Part shown: positions 1-9,260 of the stretch, one piece after another
Position numbering within the stretch: position 1 is the stretch's first letter
How the letters are laid out: every line of letters starts with the position of its first letter
Assembly: GCA_021108275.1 (NCBI GenBank)
Contig: JAIORD010000044.1
Location: 42,417 to 106,416 of the forward strand
DNA: 64,000 nt
DNA from: Methanococcoides sp.
GTDB lineage: Archaea; Halobacteriota; Methanosarcinia; Methanosarcinales; Methanosarcinaceae
Direction: 5' to 3'
The notes under the pieces: model-generated
Database searches by the model: none
Told to the model about the DNA's origin: nothing
The model's input: only the letters and a program-made list of their open reading frames with translations
Made by a program: the position numbers and the translations under genes

Positions 1-1352
1 TGCAAACACTTTACTAAAAAATGCATTTCTTCTACTCGATTTTCAAGTGGTGTGCCCGTCATGAACAATGTGCTTTCAGAAATCTTCGACAGTTCAAGCA
101 AGGACTGCGTTCGAATAGCATAAGGATTCTTTACGTAATGTGCTTCATCTGCAACGAGCATATCTATTTTTAAGTCCTTAGGCATATCCAGTTTACTAAT
201 GGTTCCATATGTAGTTACTGCAATACCACCATCATCTACCCACATACTAAAAGTATTATCACGGTCCTTACCATGCACATTAAAGACGTTAAGTGTACTA
301 TGCTGAACTACCTCACGTGACCAATTAATAAGTACACTGGTTGGACAAACTACTACAAAGTGCGTCATTCCCTTTGCCTTTAAATTTGCCATCGCAGCAA
401 TGGACTGGACAGTCTTTCCCAAGCCCATTTCATCACCCAAAAGCACATTTTTCTGGCATAATATATACTTAGTTCCAAATAATTGATAACCCCTCAGTGT
501 AGTTTTCATCAGGCTTAAGTCTAAAGGATACGCTTCCACCATTTCCACCAGACTATCTGACAATCCACCATGTGTAACGCCTTTATCGAGCTTACTACCA
601 GCAATCGATTCAAGCATCGCATAATAAAGGGCAGAATTAGCCTCAAAGTCTGTCCAACTTGAATGCGTACTATCTATTACAATTTGGGTAAATTCAGAAT
701 TTATAACATCCGCACTTGCTTTTAAATCACCTGATAGCAACACTTCCAAATCACTTAAGCAGGCCAATGCCTTATCTTTCTTATTCCTAAATGAAAACAT
801 CCAACGCAGACGACTTTGAGCTATTTTTGCATTACGTGCTTTTTCATTTATAGAGCTATGATTCTCATCGTACAGGCGATGAGAATCTACCCTTATAGAA
901 CTACTTTTATGCAAGATGTAGATAAATTGAACAAGGTTTGATGCATTGGACGTTCGATTTTCGGGGTCAATCCTCAAACGTACAGTGCGCTCCACATTGT
1001 TGTAAATACTATTTGCAGCATCTCTGATTTTAGAAGCAGTTTGATTACCAATACCATTAATGGCAATCAATCTGCCATAAGGCATATCCAAAACCTGCTG
1101 AATATTATGGATGCCAGCCGATTTTAAAAGTGAAACACGAATTCCGTTTTTATTAGCATTGGTTTGCTCAATATCAATATTTTTAAGCGTCGTAGAAATG
1201 GTCTCATGACGCATTGCTTCTGCGAAATTTCTTACTTCTTGCTCGTATTTACTTTCGTCGTCAATGATTTGCTTTAACTTATTATCTATGGAATGAATTT
1301 GTGATAGAATCTCTGAGGCATGCTTAAAATCATGCTTTTGTGAATTAGACAT
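1..1352 (-). CDS. SNF2-family helicase/ATPase (3' end outside window)
   Basis: 450 codons are visible, from an ATG at 1350-1352 to the window edge, so the C-terminal RecA-like domain is missing. Residues 70-115 resemble a helix-hairpin-helix (key stretch AINGIGNQTASKI). Residues 286-450 show SNF2 motifs in order: GDEMGLGKT at 306-314 (Walker A), VVVCPTSVLINW (Ia), DEAH at 402-405 (Walker B) and MTGTPLENR (III). SNF2 proteins use ATP to translocate on duplex DNA and often sit in restriction or defence loci; the nuclease-like genes nearby fit that, but its target cannot be read here. The next gene upstream is the TPR gene on the same strand, 36 bp away, so co-transcription is possible. The family is clear; the role is not. 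Confidence 0.9.
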   Translation of the reverse strand, partial: MSNSQKHDFKHASEILSQIHSIDNKLKQIIDDESKYEQEVRNFAEAMRHETISTTLKNIDIEQTNANKNGIRVSLLKSAGIHNIQQVLDMPYGRLIAINGIGNQTASKIRDAANSIYNNVERTVRLRIDPENRTSNASNLVQFIYILHKSSSIRVDSHRLYDENHSSINEKARNAKIAQSRLRWMFSFRNKKDKALACLSDLEVLLSGDLKASADVINSEFTQIVIDSTHSSWTDFEANSALYYAMLESIAGSKLDKGVTHGGLSDSLVEMVEAYPLDLSLMKTTLRGYQLFGTKYILCQKNVLLGDEMGLGKTVQSIAAMANLKAKGMTHFVVVCPTSVLINWSREVVQHSTLNVFNVHGKDRDNTFSMWVDDGGIAVTTYGTISKLDMPKDLKIDMLVADEAHYVKNPYAIRTQSLLELSKISESTLFMTGTPLENRVEEMHFLVKCL

Positions 1353-1388
1353 GTTACAAATCCTATATTATAATTATTTGAAGTATCT

Positions 1389-2429
1389 TTATTGTTTTTC
1401 AAGTGCCAGCTCTCGTGCATTCCAAGCATCTGTATCGTTTGGAATAATTTCAATAGCTTTATTGTAGGAATCTATTGCTTCTGTATACCTACCTTCTTCG
1501 AAAAGAACTAGCCCACGGTTGTACCAAGCATCGTTATGGTTTGGATTAATTTCAATGGCCTTATCATAGGATTCTATTGCTTCCGTATATCTACCTTCTT
1601 CAAAAAGAGCAAGCCCATGAATATTCCAAACAATTGCATTATTTGGGTTAATTTCAATGGCCTTATCATAGGATTCTATTGCTTCTGTATATCGACCTAG
1701 CTCGTAAAGGACAAAACCATGACCAGTCCAATAGTCTACATTATTTGGGTCAATTTCGATAGCCTTATCAAAGGACTCTATTGCTTCTGCATGCCGACCT
1801 TCTTCGAGGAGAGCAAGCCCACGGGTACTCCAAGCAGTGGCAAAGTTTGGATTTATTTCAATAACTTTATCATAAGATGTTATTACTTCTGCATATCGAC
1901 CTAGCTCGAAAAATGCATCTCCACGTTTACCCCAAGCAGTAGTATGTTTTGGGTCAATTTCAATAGCTTTATCATAGGACTCAATTGCTTCTGTGTATCG
2001 ACCGAGTTCATAAAGAGCAGTTCCACGATTACTCCAAGCAGTGGCATCGTTTGAGTCAATTTCAATAGCTTTATTGTAGGAATCTATTGCTTCTGTATAT
2101 CGACCTAATTTATGGAGAGCTGCTCCACGAACATTCCAAGGAATTGCATAGTTTGGGTCAATTTCAATAGCCATATCACAAGACTCTATCGCTTCTTTAT
2201 ATCGACCTTCTTCGAAAAGGGTCAGCCCATTATTAGTCAAATCCTCGGCATTTGTTGGGTTGGATTCATAATCTAAAGCTAAAACTGATAAGGAAATCAA
2301 TACTATGGCAATAGCAATTATTTTGTACACCAAGCCATTCTTTTTCACAGAAATAGCCGAGTTATTTTCAGCTTTTTCAGACTTTATCATTTTTTCTTTT
2401 TTTTCTTTAGATTTTTTGAAAAGCCCCAT
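1389..2429 (-). CDS. Membrane-anchored TPR-repeat protein
   Basis: 346 residues. A lysine-rich cytoplasmic N-terminus (about 1-32) is followed by one membrane segment at about 34-53 (YKIIAIAIVLISLSVLAL) and then eight to nine 34-residue tetratricopeptide repeats with the consensus GRYTEAIESYDKAIEIDPN. TPR arrays are protein-interaction scaffolds, so this is probably a single-pass protein displaying a TPR superhelix outside the membrane. The start is backed by GGAG seven bases upstream of the ATG. The repeats are very alike at DNA level, so unequal exchange is likely to change their number. Partner unknown. Confidence 0.88.
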   Translation of the reverse strand: MGLFKKSKEKKEKMIKSEKAENNSAISVKKNGLVYKIIAIAIVLISLSVLALDYESNPTNAEDLTNNGLTLFEEGRYKEAIESCDMAIEIDPNYAIPWNVRGAALHKLGRYTEAIDSYNKAIEIDSNDATAWSNRGTALYELGRYTEAIESYDKAIEIDPKHTTAWGKRGDAFFELGRYAEVITSYDKVIEINPNFATAWSTRGLALLEEGRHAEAIESFDKAIEIDPNNVDYWTGHGFVLYELGRYTEAIESYDKAIEINPNNAIVWNIHGLALFEEGRYTEAIESYDKAIEINPNHNDAWYNRGLVLFEEGRYTEAIDSYNKAIEIIPNDTDAWNARELALEKQ

Positions 2430-2516
2430 ATTTAATCTCCATCACGTAAAATTGGCTGCTCAATAATTATCTCGTTAGCTTAACTGATATTAATAAAAAG
2501 AAAAAGGAAAAGCAAA

Positions 2517-3251
2517 TTATTGCATTTGATAAAGTGTTACCTTCATGCAGATTTCTTTTGCTTCTTCTTTAGTAATTCCATACTTATCAGCAACTTTCTG
2601 ATAAATTACTTCTTCATCTACAACTGCATATGGGTCGCTTAAATCAATCTTATCCCATTCAGCATCAGAACATACAGTATAATAATCCCTTATTTCAAAT
2701 TCCAAATCTGTAGGACGTTCTAAATTGTCATCCCCAACCTTTTCTTTAATATCAAATACATATTCATACGAAGACCTATCATTGCTTGATGCAATTTCAG
2801 GAGTGACGTCTCCCCAATTCCCGTTAGGACACCAATCCACTGTGCCAAGAGTATAAGCTCCATTTACGTCCTCTCTTCTGTCATAAGCAAAAATGGATAT
2901 TGCATCAATATCTTTGTTTTCAGATGTCTTATCCAGCACGATTTGAATTAAAGTTGCTTTTAATTCTTCCTTAGAGATATCAGTTGGAACAAGAACCCTA
3001 TATTGCTTCCGGATAGCACTTTTCCATAGGTCGTCCTCAATTTCTACGATTTCATAATTTCTAACCAAAGCACTATCATATTCTGGTTCATAATTGCTAG
3101 TTAAAGAATCGTCATATTCTGCTGATGATTGTTCAATTTCATCTGCACGCTCTGAAAGAGTGTCAGATAAACTACCCATTACAACTGCAAGGAACGTAGC
3201 CATTATTAGTACAACTACGCTAGCAACTACGATAGTTTTTAAAAAACCCAT
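2517..3251 (-). CDS. Single-pass membrane protein of unknown function
   Basis: 244 residues with a hydrophobic N-terminal segment (about 4-27, LKTIVVASVVVLIMATFLAV), an acidic linker and a soluble domain from about 65 to the end. I do not recognise the domain; it is acidic and has three cysteines (in DWCPNG, TVCSDA and EICMKV). The start has GAGG nine bases upstream. It lies 87 bp upstream of the TPR gene on the same strand, and both have one N-terminal membrane anchor, so they may form an operon. Confidence 0.7.
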   Translation of the reverse strand: MGFLKTIVVASVVVLIMATFLAVVMGSLSDTLSERADEIEQSSAEYDDSLTSNYEPEYDSALVRNYEIVEIEDDLWKSAIRKQYRVLVPTDISKEELKATLIQIVLDKTSENKDIDAISIFAYDRREDVNGAYTLGTVDWCPNGNWGDVTPEIASSNDRSSYEYVFDIKEKVGDDNLERPTDLEFEIRDYYTVCSDAEWDKIDLSDPYAVVDEEVIYQKVADKYGITKEEAKEICMKVTLYQMQ

Positions 3252-4198
3252 GATTTATTACCTCTCATTACATTACAAAAATTTCTTCGACGGATTAAAA
3301 CATGCTTGGCTATTTAAAACTTTTTGTTTTACTATGAATAAATATCATAATTGTAGATTGATTTTGCTTTGTACTATGCCTGGAACTGCTCATCGGTCAG
3401 AATCCCCTGAGAAGCAGTATCGTCAGTCTGATGAAGAGTAATAGGATAGAGTCATTCACATGTATTTGCGACAAAACTCTTCAAAAACGATTGAAATGAT
3501 GATTCAGCAAAGTGTTGTAGTATCAATTGAATTTTAAATTGAAAAAGGAGAAAAAAGTATGACAGTACATACTTTGTTTGGATACATATAAAGGATTCTA
3601 CTCCAATGTAAATATTTTATTTTGAGATTTATAGCAACCTGTCTGGCATCATGCAATAGAAAATAGATGAAAAGATAATCTGTTATTGTTTTAACCTGTG
3701 TTTAGGATTGATAATTGCTGCCATAGCATCACAGCGGCTTATATTGATGAAACAATGGAATTAAAGGTACTTTGACATGTATTTGGAATAATTGTTTGCC
3801 ATCGATTGAATTTCGGATTAATACTAGGCTTGAATTTCGATTTAATAATAATTCAAATAACAAGACATGTCTTATTCAAATCCAGACTGTATCATATATT
3901 AATAGAATTACTTTTCCAGCCGTTCCCATGATGGTCTTTGGGGGATGGAAGATTAAAATGATTTTAATAAGAATTAATGAACATATAGTTTAATTACTTC
4001 TTTATTCTTGACAAGATAACAAGTCCTAAAGGGCTTGTCTGATGGAGAGATGAAAGCTCGATGAGAGATAGGAAAGATTGATGGTAGCATTGAAATGATG
4101 ATATGCAATTCAGTAAAAATATGATAAGTTCCACTAATCATACTATACATCAGTCTTTTATTTCTACATTTTCTATATAGATGAGGGGAAGTTACAAT
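3252..4198. other. Long gene-poor A+T-rich stretch
   Basis: About 950 bases without a convincing gene. Open frames on either strand lack ribosome-binding sites and have biased, shadow-like composition. A short remnant of a SHOCT-like domain lies at 3374-3442 on the minus strand. A weak inverted repeat (ACAAGTCC, TAAA, GGGCTTGT) is at 4019-4038. The stretch probably separates the minus-strand membrane-protein genes from the plus-strand pair that follows, and may hold decayed sequence. Confidence 0.5.
3374..3442 (-). pseudogene. Possible SHOCT-domain remnant
   Basis: Read on the minus strand, this short frame contains ASQGILTDEQFQA, close to the usual SHOCT pattern (a glycine-isoleucine-leucine-threonine turn followed by acidic residues and F). 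It ends at TAG (3374-3376); the frame then continues briefly before another TAG. No start codon or ribosome-binding site precedes it. SHOCT domains are short C-terminal oligomerisation modules, so this is probably the tail of a lost gene. Weak evidence. Confidence 0.3.
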
Positions 4199-4834
4199 AT
4201 GGGAAAATCTGGTGAAAAGATACTGATAATTGGGTCCTGTACAAGTTCAAAGAAGTATTCTCCATCCAATGAAGCAACTGAGGATGAACTTGATAGCCCT
4301 CTCTTAAGAAAGCAGAAAGAAGAGGAATTGAACAGATATATTGTCGATGCTCTTAATATGTATCAGGGAAAGCAGCATAAATTAACATGTGAAGCTTTTA
4401 AAATGTTGCAAGACCAAGGAAAAGATGTTGATTTCTGGATTATCTCTGCTGGATATGGTCTGATAAAGTATGATACAAAAATAATCCCCTATGAAGCGAC
4501 TTTTGCTCAAAAAAATAAGAAATATGTAAAAAGTCGAGGAAAAATGCTCAAGATTCCCGATGATTTTGATAAGCTGATAACTAATTATGATAAGGTCATC
4601 TTGCTCTTGGGAAAAGAATACCTTCTTTCACTTAATTTTCCAAGAGCTATTGATGAAAATGTAGACATAATAGCTATGGGTGGAAAAGAGACTCAAAAGT
4701 TGCTTCCTGACCAGAAAAACATTCACTTCATTCCTGCTGGCAAGGATGAAGGAAGAAAATATGGAGCAGCACTAATTTACTTGAAAGGTGTTATTCTTAA
4801 AAAGATGGTGGAAGAAAATCAATTTGATACTTAA
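4199..4834 (+). CDS. DUF6884-like (YaaA-like fold) protein
   Basis: 211 residues from the ATG at 4199, chosen over the in-frame ATG at 4181 because GAGGGG lies about ten bases upstream of 4199. The N-terminus KILIIGSCTSSKK, the middle motif WIISAGYGLIKYD and the following IIPYEATF match the general plan of the DUF6884/YaaA-like group: a nucleotide-binding-like strand, then an SAxYGLI turn and a conserved pY. The biochemical role of the group is not settled; members turn up near nuclease and modification genes. A GIY-YIG protein starts 22 bp downstream, so the two look like a two-gene operon. Confidence 0.7.
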   Translation: MGKSGEKILIIGSCTSSKKYSPSNEATEDELDSPLLRKQKEEELNRYIVDALNMYQGKQHKLTCEAFKMLQDQGKDVDFWIISAGYGLIKYDTKIIPYEATFAQKNKKYVKSRGKMLKIPDDFDKLITNYDKVILLLGKEYLLSLNFPRAIDENVDIIAMGGKETQKLLPDQKNIHFIPAGKDEGRKYGAALIYLKGVILKKMVEENQFDT

Positions 4835-4856
4835 TGTGGATTTTCAAGGTGTTTAT

Positions 4857-5486
4857 ATGAGTGAACAATGCAGAATATTGCATCATTATTTTAACCAGCT
4901 AGAAAAGTTTAGTTTTCCTTTTGAAAGCCAAGATATTCCTCAAAACGGAATTTATATTCTTTTTGAGAAAGGAGAACATGCACATGGTACTGATAGGATT
5001 GTACGTGTTGGCACACATACTGGTGAGAACCAGTTAAGGTCTAGGCTTCGCCAGCATTTCCTCAAGGAAAATAAAGACCGTAGCATATTCCGCAAAAACA
5101 TTGGCAGGGCTATTTTAACCAAAAGAGATGAACCTTTTCTTGAACAGTGGGAACTGGATTTAACAACCAGAAAAGCAAAAGAAAAGCATCGTTCTTCTAT
5201 TGATATTGATAAAAAAAAGGAAATCGAAAAAGAAGTCACACAACATATACAGAATAATTTCAGTTTTGTTGTTTTTCAGGTTGAAGGGAAGAAAAGAAGG
5301 CTTGAAATTGAACAGAAACTAATATCGACAATATCCCTATGCAACGAATGTGGTCCCTCTGAGGACTGGTTTGGCTGCTATTCTCCAGAAAAGAAAATAC
5401 GTGAGAGTGGATTGTGGTTGGTTAATGGATTATATAAGGAACCGATGTCAGAGATGGATATGGAATGGTTGACAGAATTACTGTAA
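4857..5486 (+). CDS. GIY-YIG-like nuclease protein
   Basis: 209 residues from the ATG at 4857, which follows GGTG at a proper distance; the frame is open further upstream but overlaps the previous gene. Residues about 30-65 show a GIY-YIG-type core: NGIYILFE, then VRVGTHTG with a following RSRLRQHF, which has the arginine and histidine expected after the second motif. The later part has a charged helix (KEKHRSSIDIDKKKEIEKE) and two cysteines in LCNECGPS. It is probably a DNA-cleaving or DNA-binding partner of the DUF6884-like protein. A defence role is inferred from context only. Confidence 0.7.
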   Translation: MSEQCRILHHYFNQLEKFSFPFESQDIPQNGIYILFEKGEHAHGTDRIVRVGTHTGENQLRSRLRQHFLKENKDRSIFRKNIGRAILTKRDEPFLEQWELDLTTRKAKEKHRSSIDIDKKKEIEKEVTQHIQNNFSFVVFQVEGKKRRLEIEQKLISTISLCNECGPSEDWFGCYSPEKKIRESGLWLVNGLYKEPMSEMDMEWLTELL

Positions 5487-5549
5487 ACAGAGAGCAATAA
5501 TTAGTGTGTTACATAGAAGTATAGATGGATTTCAATCCTTTCATTCGTC

Positions 5550-5632
5550 ATTCCTTTCTAAGATGTTCAAGTATCTGCAATGTTCTAAAAAATGGATTTC
5601 CAGTATCCTTTTTTTCTTTTTTTGTATCTGCC
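5550..5632 (-). pseudogene. Duplicated 3' end of the nuclease-like gene at 9662-10165
   Basis: These 83 bases match 9664-9746 at about 77 positions. Read on the minus strand they encode the same C-terminus as the gene at 9662-10165: KKDTGNPFFRTLQILEHL, then R-K-E and a stop. A TGA stop lies about nine codons upstream in frame and no start is present, so only a gene tail survives. It shows that a second copy of that gene, or a recombination event with it, once existed about 4 kb away. Confidence 0.8.
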
Positions 5633-5958
5633 ACGAATCTAACCCCACATATTCATTTCAATTTAATACTAATTAATGATAGAGAATCTCAATAATACAA
5701 AACTTATTTATTCTCACTCTTTCAGGAACTGGATTGTTAGATTATTGATTTGTTCTTGGGGGAAGTAGCTTTTTTTTGTAATTTTTCAATAATTACTAAT
5801 ACTCAGTTGAACTTTTTATTATTGGATGTATGTTTTGTAATCTTGATTTTAAAGATTATCCGAAAAAGATGTGTACATTTAGCAAATAAGGAGGTGGAAT
5901 AGATAGGAAAAAGGAATCAAAAGACGAATTCAAATTTAAAATATAAGGAGGTAATTAA
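5633..5958. other. A+T-rich intergenic stretch
   Basis: No gene found. An AAGGAGGTGGAATAG string at about 5888-5902 looks like a ribosome-binding site with no start after it. A genuine site, AAGGAGG, lies at 5945-5951 before the next gene. Confidence 0.5.
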
Positions 5959-6369
5959 ATGAACAATGAGAATCGTGATTTGCTTAAGGCATATGAGGGA
6001 TACGCTGATGTATATGAAAAATACAAAAACAAACCCGATGTGCTTAAAATGTATAGAAACTACCCTGAAATATTCAGGGCTGACGAACCTGTAAGAATAA
6101 TGGTAGGAAGAGAAATGCATGAATCATTCAATACTTTCATATTGGGAGAATTGAATGGTGAAAGCAGAGCAGAGATGAATAGTGAAGGATATTATGAATG
6201 TAATGTTAGCCCAAATTTAAATGTCTACGCTGAAGCATTGAAGTCGAGTGAAAACCATCCCAGGTCCTTAAAAGTTAGTCTTCATCGAATTGATGATGAA
6301 GTCAAAGAAAGATACATTGCAGAGGTAGATAAACTTCTGGAAAAGATGAAAGCAGATGGGATGTTTTGA
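5959..6369 (+). CDS. Small acidic protein, unknown
   Basis: 136 residues with a strong AAGGAGG site seven bases before the ATG. No family is recognised. The N-terminal 45 residues are tyrosine-rich and predicted helical (AYEGYADVYEKYKNK, YRNYPEIFRA). The middle has a glycine/asparagine-rich turn and the C-terminus (DDEVKERYIAEVDKLLEKM) is a likely amphipathic helix. It stands alone, with convergent broken sequence behind it. It is probably real because of the ribosome-binding site and balanced composition. Confidence 0.6.
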   Translation: MNNENRDLLKAYEGYADVYEKYKNKPDVLKMYRNYPEIFRADEPVRIMVGREMHESFNTFILGELNGESRAEMNSEGYYECNVSPNLNVYAEALKSSENHPRSLKVSLHRIDDEVKERYIAEVDKLLEKMKADGMF

Positions 6370-6616
6370 TATTAAAGAATACTCTTTCCGTGCTTGTCGC
6401 ATTTTAAATCTATATGTCATTCTCGCATAATCTTCAAAATCAAGAGTATAAAGCATACATCCAATATCTTCATACTCCGATTTCAATACCTTTACATTCC
6501 ATTTTTACTTCAAACGGAAGCTGAAAATCATAATCGCCTTCAGTATTGGCTTTCATCCAAAGCTATGCATAATCAAGGCATTGTTCACGGGTTTCAAAAA
6601 GTCCTTCATCCCTCAT
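6370..6616 (-). pseudogene. Broken small gene (in-frame TAG and a frameshift)
   Basis: On the minus strand an ATG at 6614-6616 opens MRDEGLFETREQCLDYA, then TAG (6563-6565), then LWMKANTEGDYDFQLPFEV and on to a TGA. In the neighbouring frame the protein-like sequence goes on as KSEYEDIGCMLYTLDFEDYA and further. Both parts look coding, so the gene has at least one frameshift as well as the TAG. It starts just after the stop of the 266-residue gene, in the same frame. Because TAG may be a sense codon here, the frameshift is the decisive lesion. Family unknown. Confidence 0.5.
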
Positions 6617-6637
6617 ATCACGAATTAAACAAGAGAT

Positions 6638-7438
6638 TTAATCAGAATATTCTATAGCTTTTGAAAGGAACTTGAACCATTTATCGTCTAAGAATGGGTC
6701 CCTGAAACCTCCTTCTCTTAATAAGTTGCGGATATACATTCCAAAATCGAAATGGTAGGTAATATGCCATTCAGGGTCTTGTTTTATCAATATCTTTATT
6801 TTTTGCATATCCTCTTTGGGTATCCTCTTGATAAGGTAAATAGCTGCTTTTTCAAGTTCCTCTTCGGAAATGGTATCAAATCCTTCTATCAGATAATCCA
6901 TATCAATCAATTCATTATACGTATCAGGATTCAAATATTCGCAAAAAAGATATTTACCGGGACCAAATCTTCCATAATTTTTGATAACAATACCTACTTT
7001 ATTTACATCATTGTGAAGAGAAGGCATTTCCAAATATCTGTTCAGTATTTCATAAATTTCATCGATGCTTGGTGTTTCTTTAGAAAATTCAGATGCAAAG
7101 TAAGTTACAGAACCAGAGGTCCCCAATTTTCTCCCAGTAAAGTTCTTAAAAGTTCTTACATTGTTGCGTCCAACTTGAACTTTATCAACAGGAGTACTCA
7201 TATCGCCATCATAGTAAATAAAATAGGCAAACCCTTCAACCCCTTTGACAAACACTTCTCCCTTAAACCGTTCTTGAATGTAATACTTGCCAGTGAACAA
7301 CTCCATTAGTTGTTCTTCTGTAATGTATCCTTCATCACCAAGTTTGTAGGGGTCATAAGGAATTTTCTGAATCAAATTTCGATACCATACAGCCATTTCA
7401 TCAAAGCTGTATTTCTTGTTAATGAAGCTACGAGGCAT
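6638..7438 (-). CDS. Hypothetical protein with DUF6794-like C-terminus
   Basis: 266 residues. The last 45 residues have the spacing W-H-(I/S)-x-YHFDFGMYIRNLLREGG, followed by LDDKWFKFLSKAIE. This resembles the DUF6794 type (histidine, glycine-met, I-R-N core), a small domain of unknown function; the match is tentative. The N-terminal 180 residues are not recognised. The ribosome-binding site is weak. The gene is divergent from the nuclease-like gene at 7648, leaving a 209-bp shared upstream region. Confidence 0.6.
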   Translation of the reverse strand: MPRSFINKKYSFDEMAVWYRNLIQKIPYDPYKLGDEGYITEEQLMELFTGKYYIQERFKGEVFVKGVEGFAYFIYYDGDMSTPVDKVQVGRNNVRTFKNFTGRKLGTSGSVTYFASEFSKETPSIDEIYEILNRYLEMPSLHNDVNKVGIVIKNYGRFGPGKYLFCEYLNPDTYNELIDMDYLIEGFDTISEEELEKAAIYLIKRIPKEDMQKIKILIKQDPEWHITYHFDFGMYIRNLLREGGFRDPFLDDKWFKFLSKAIEYSD

Positions 7439-7647
7439 GATTACTCTATTCTATAATTTCCAGTTTCAACATGATAAACTTATGGGAACTGATTTCTGTA
7501 CTTCTTAATAATACAACATCCCTTTATCTTCAGTATAATGTAATGAACTACTCATACTTCTGTAATCGATTTGAAAATCAAAAGATAATCAATAACATTT
7601 CTAATTTTTAGGAAATCATTAAGTAAAATTGTTAACAATCTTATTCT

Positions 7648-8763
7648 ATGAAAGAATATATTTTTGATATTTTGGGAATTGGTAACAGGGAGGATAGCTA
7701 CACCGACCTGATTGCTTATTCGTTTAAAACATCAGATGAATTCAAGAAGAATATACTTGAACAGCTATCTGTTCCTTATCAGGATGACTGGATTGTAAAA
7801 ACCAGACTACCTGTTGCCATTAAATCCAGCACAGGTCGGAAAAAAGATGTTCCTGACATGCTTCTGTTTAGCAAAAAGGGTAATTCCATTGTATTGATTG
7901 AAAACAAGATATTTTCAGGTGAAGGATGGGAACAAACCAATCGTTATGCAAGTGAAGAATTCAAATACAGTTTGGTTCAATATCTGCATGATAATGAAAT
8001 GATAGGAACCTTAGAACCACAAATGGCTTTTTTCTATCTCACACTTGATGGTGACAAGCCTGCATCACCCGACTTTAAAATATTGCAGTATTCAGACATT
8101 TCAGCTAGCATTCCTAATGAACTTAGTACTTCAAAAAGAGATATCTTGTTGCAGGAATTGAAAGAGAATATAGATGAATACTACAATTGGAAAGCTCCTG
8201 AGGAAGATGATGTCATTATCGACTATCTGAAACGAGCTGAAAGGCTTGTATCGCCTCATAAGGCATTTTACACGATGGTTGAACAGCTGAATATTGATGA
8301 AAAGTTCAAGAAAGACTTTTACGTAACTGGCAATCCTGGTAGTGGATACATTCCAGCTTGTGACTGGCACAAAATGCCTCAATGGAAAGGAACAAGCTGT
8401 AAGGAATCAGATGATGGTAGCACATGCTTTCAAATAAACATTAGTTTCCAATGGGAAACCAAGGATGATTCATTCACATTATATCTTGAATATACAACGT
8501 CTCCTTACCAAACACGCAAACAACTGGCAGCATACGATGAATCATTCCTGAATGATTATAAACATGCTAGACAATTATTCTATGAGCATGTCAAGAATAG
8601 CAACATCGATAAGTGGACAATCAAAAAAACCCCTTTGAGAATTGCCAGTGCCAATTTTGATAAAAATATCACCTTTGGTGAATTGAAAGAAAACATCAGT
8701 GAGCTGACAGCAAGTGCCACTGATGTCGTTGATGACTGGTTTCAGTTGAAATGCAATGAATGA
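7648..8763 (+). CDS. PD-(D/E)XK nuclease-superfamily protein
   Basis: 371 residues. The N-terminal half shows the nuclease core: an early acidic residue in NREDSYTDLIAY, then VPDMLLFSKKGNSIVLIENK, i.e. D...ExK on adjacent strands, then a helix with GWEQTNRYAS. This arrangement is typical of the PD-(D/E)XK group found in many stand-alone restriction-like proteins. Residues 190-371 are not assigned. The next gene starts 9 bp after the stop, which suggests a functional pair. No strong ribosome-binding site precedes the ATG; a leaderless transcript is possible. Confidence 0.8.
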   Translation: MKEYIFDILGIGNREDSYTDLIAYSFKTSDEFKKNILEQLSVPYQDDWIVKTRLPVAIKSSTGRKKDVPDMLLFSKKGNSIVLIENKIFSGEGWEQTNRYASEEFKYSLVQYLHDNEMIGTLEPQMAFFYLTLDGDKPASPDFKILQYSDISASIPNELSTSKRDILLQELKENIDEYYNWKAPEEDDVIIDYLKRAERLVSPHKAFYTMVEQLNIDEKFKKDFYVTGNPGSGYIPACDWHKMPQWKGTSCKESDDGSTCFQINISFQWETKDDSFTLYLEYTTSPYQTRKQLAAYDESFLNDYKHARQLFYEHVKNSNIDKWTIKKTPLRIASANFDKNITFGELKENISELTASATDVVDDWFQLKCNE

Positions 8764-8772
8764 GGTGTTTAA

Positions 8773-9198
8773 ATGGGGGAAAAGGGACAAACACTCGACA
8801 CAGGTAAAGCAGGGAACAAATTTGGACACGATATGGGTGAATTTGTTGCAAACCATTTGTGTACAAAGCTGTTAGATACTAAAAAAGGAAGCAATGAAGC
8901 AATTTATAATGGTGAAAGGGTCATTTTCAAAGCAGCACATGAAGGGACACCTTCCATCGGAGTTACCATTAACGTGCTTGAGAATGTTCAAGGAATCATT
9001 GCAACACTTGAAGATAAAGAAAAATCATTAGATAATTTTCACCATTATACCATTTACAAGGTATCTACAGATTGGTATAAGCAACAGATGAAGCCATCTC
9101 AAAGCAGTGAGGCAGCTGCACGTACTACAAGGATGGCTAATTGTAATTTGATTCGCAAGGAAGGTAAGGTCATTGGTGAATTTGCTTGTGATTTTTAA
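8773..9198 (+). CDS. Small partner of the PD-(D/E)XK protein, unknown
   Basis: 141 residues starting 9 bp after the nuclease-like gene, with GAGGTG before the ATG. No family is recognised. It has a basic, glycine-rich start (GKAGNKFGHDMGEFVANHL) and a beta-rich middle with alternating hydrophobics (ATLEDKEKSLDNFHHYTIYKV). The close coupling suggests an accessory, immunity or target-recognition partner, by inference. Confidence 0.6.
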   Translation: MGEKGQTLDTGKAGNKFGHDMGEFVANHLCTKLLDTKKGSNEAIYNGERVIFKAAHEGTPSIGVTINVLENVQGIIATLEDKEKSLDNFHHYTIYKVSTDWYKQQMKPSQSSEAAARTTRMANCNLIRKEGKVIGEFACDF

Positions 9199-9260
9199 TT
9201 GTGCTTGGGAATTACATAAAGCCGTTGCAAACTAGGGATGGAAGACCCGAATAATAAGTA

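Noticed and set aside
3772..3993. 73-codon plus-strand frame in the first gene-poor stretch
   Set aside because: No ribosome-binding site, low-complexity asparagine/isoleucine composition typical of random A+T-rich DNA.
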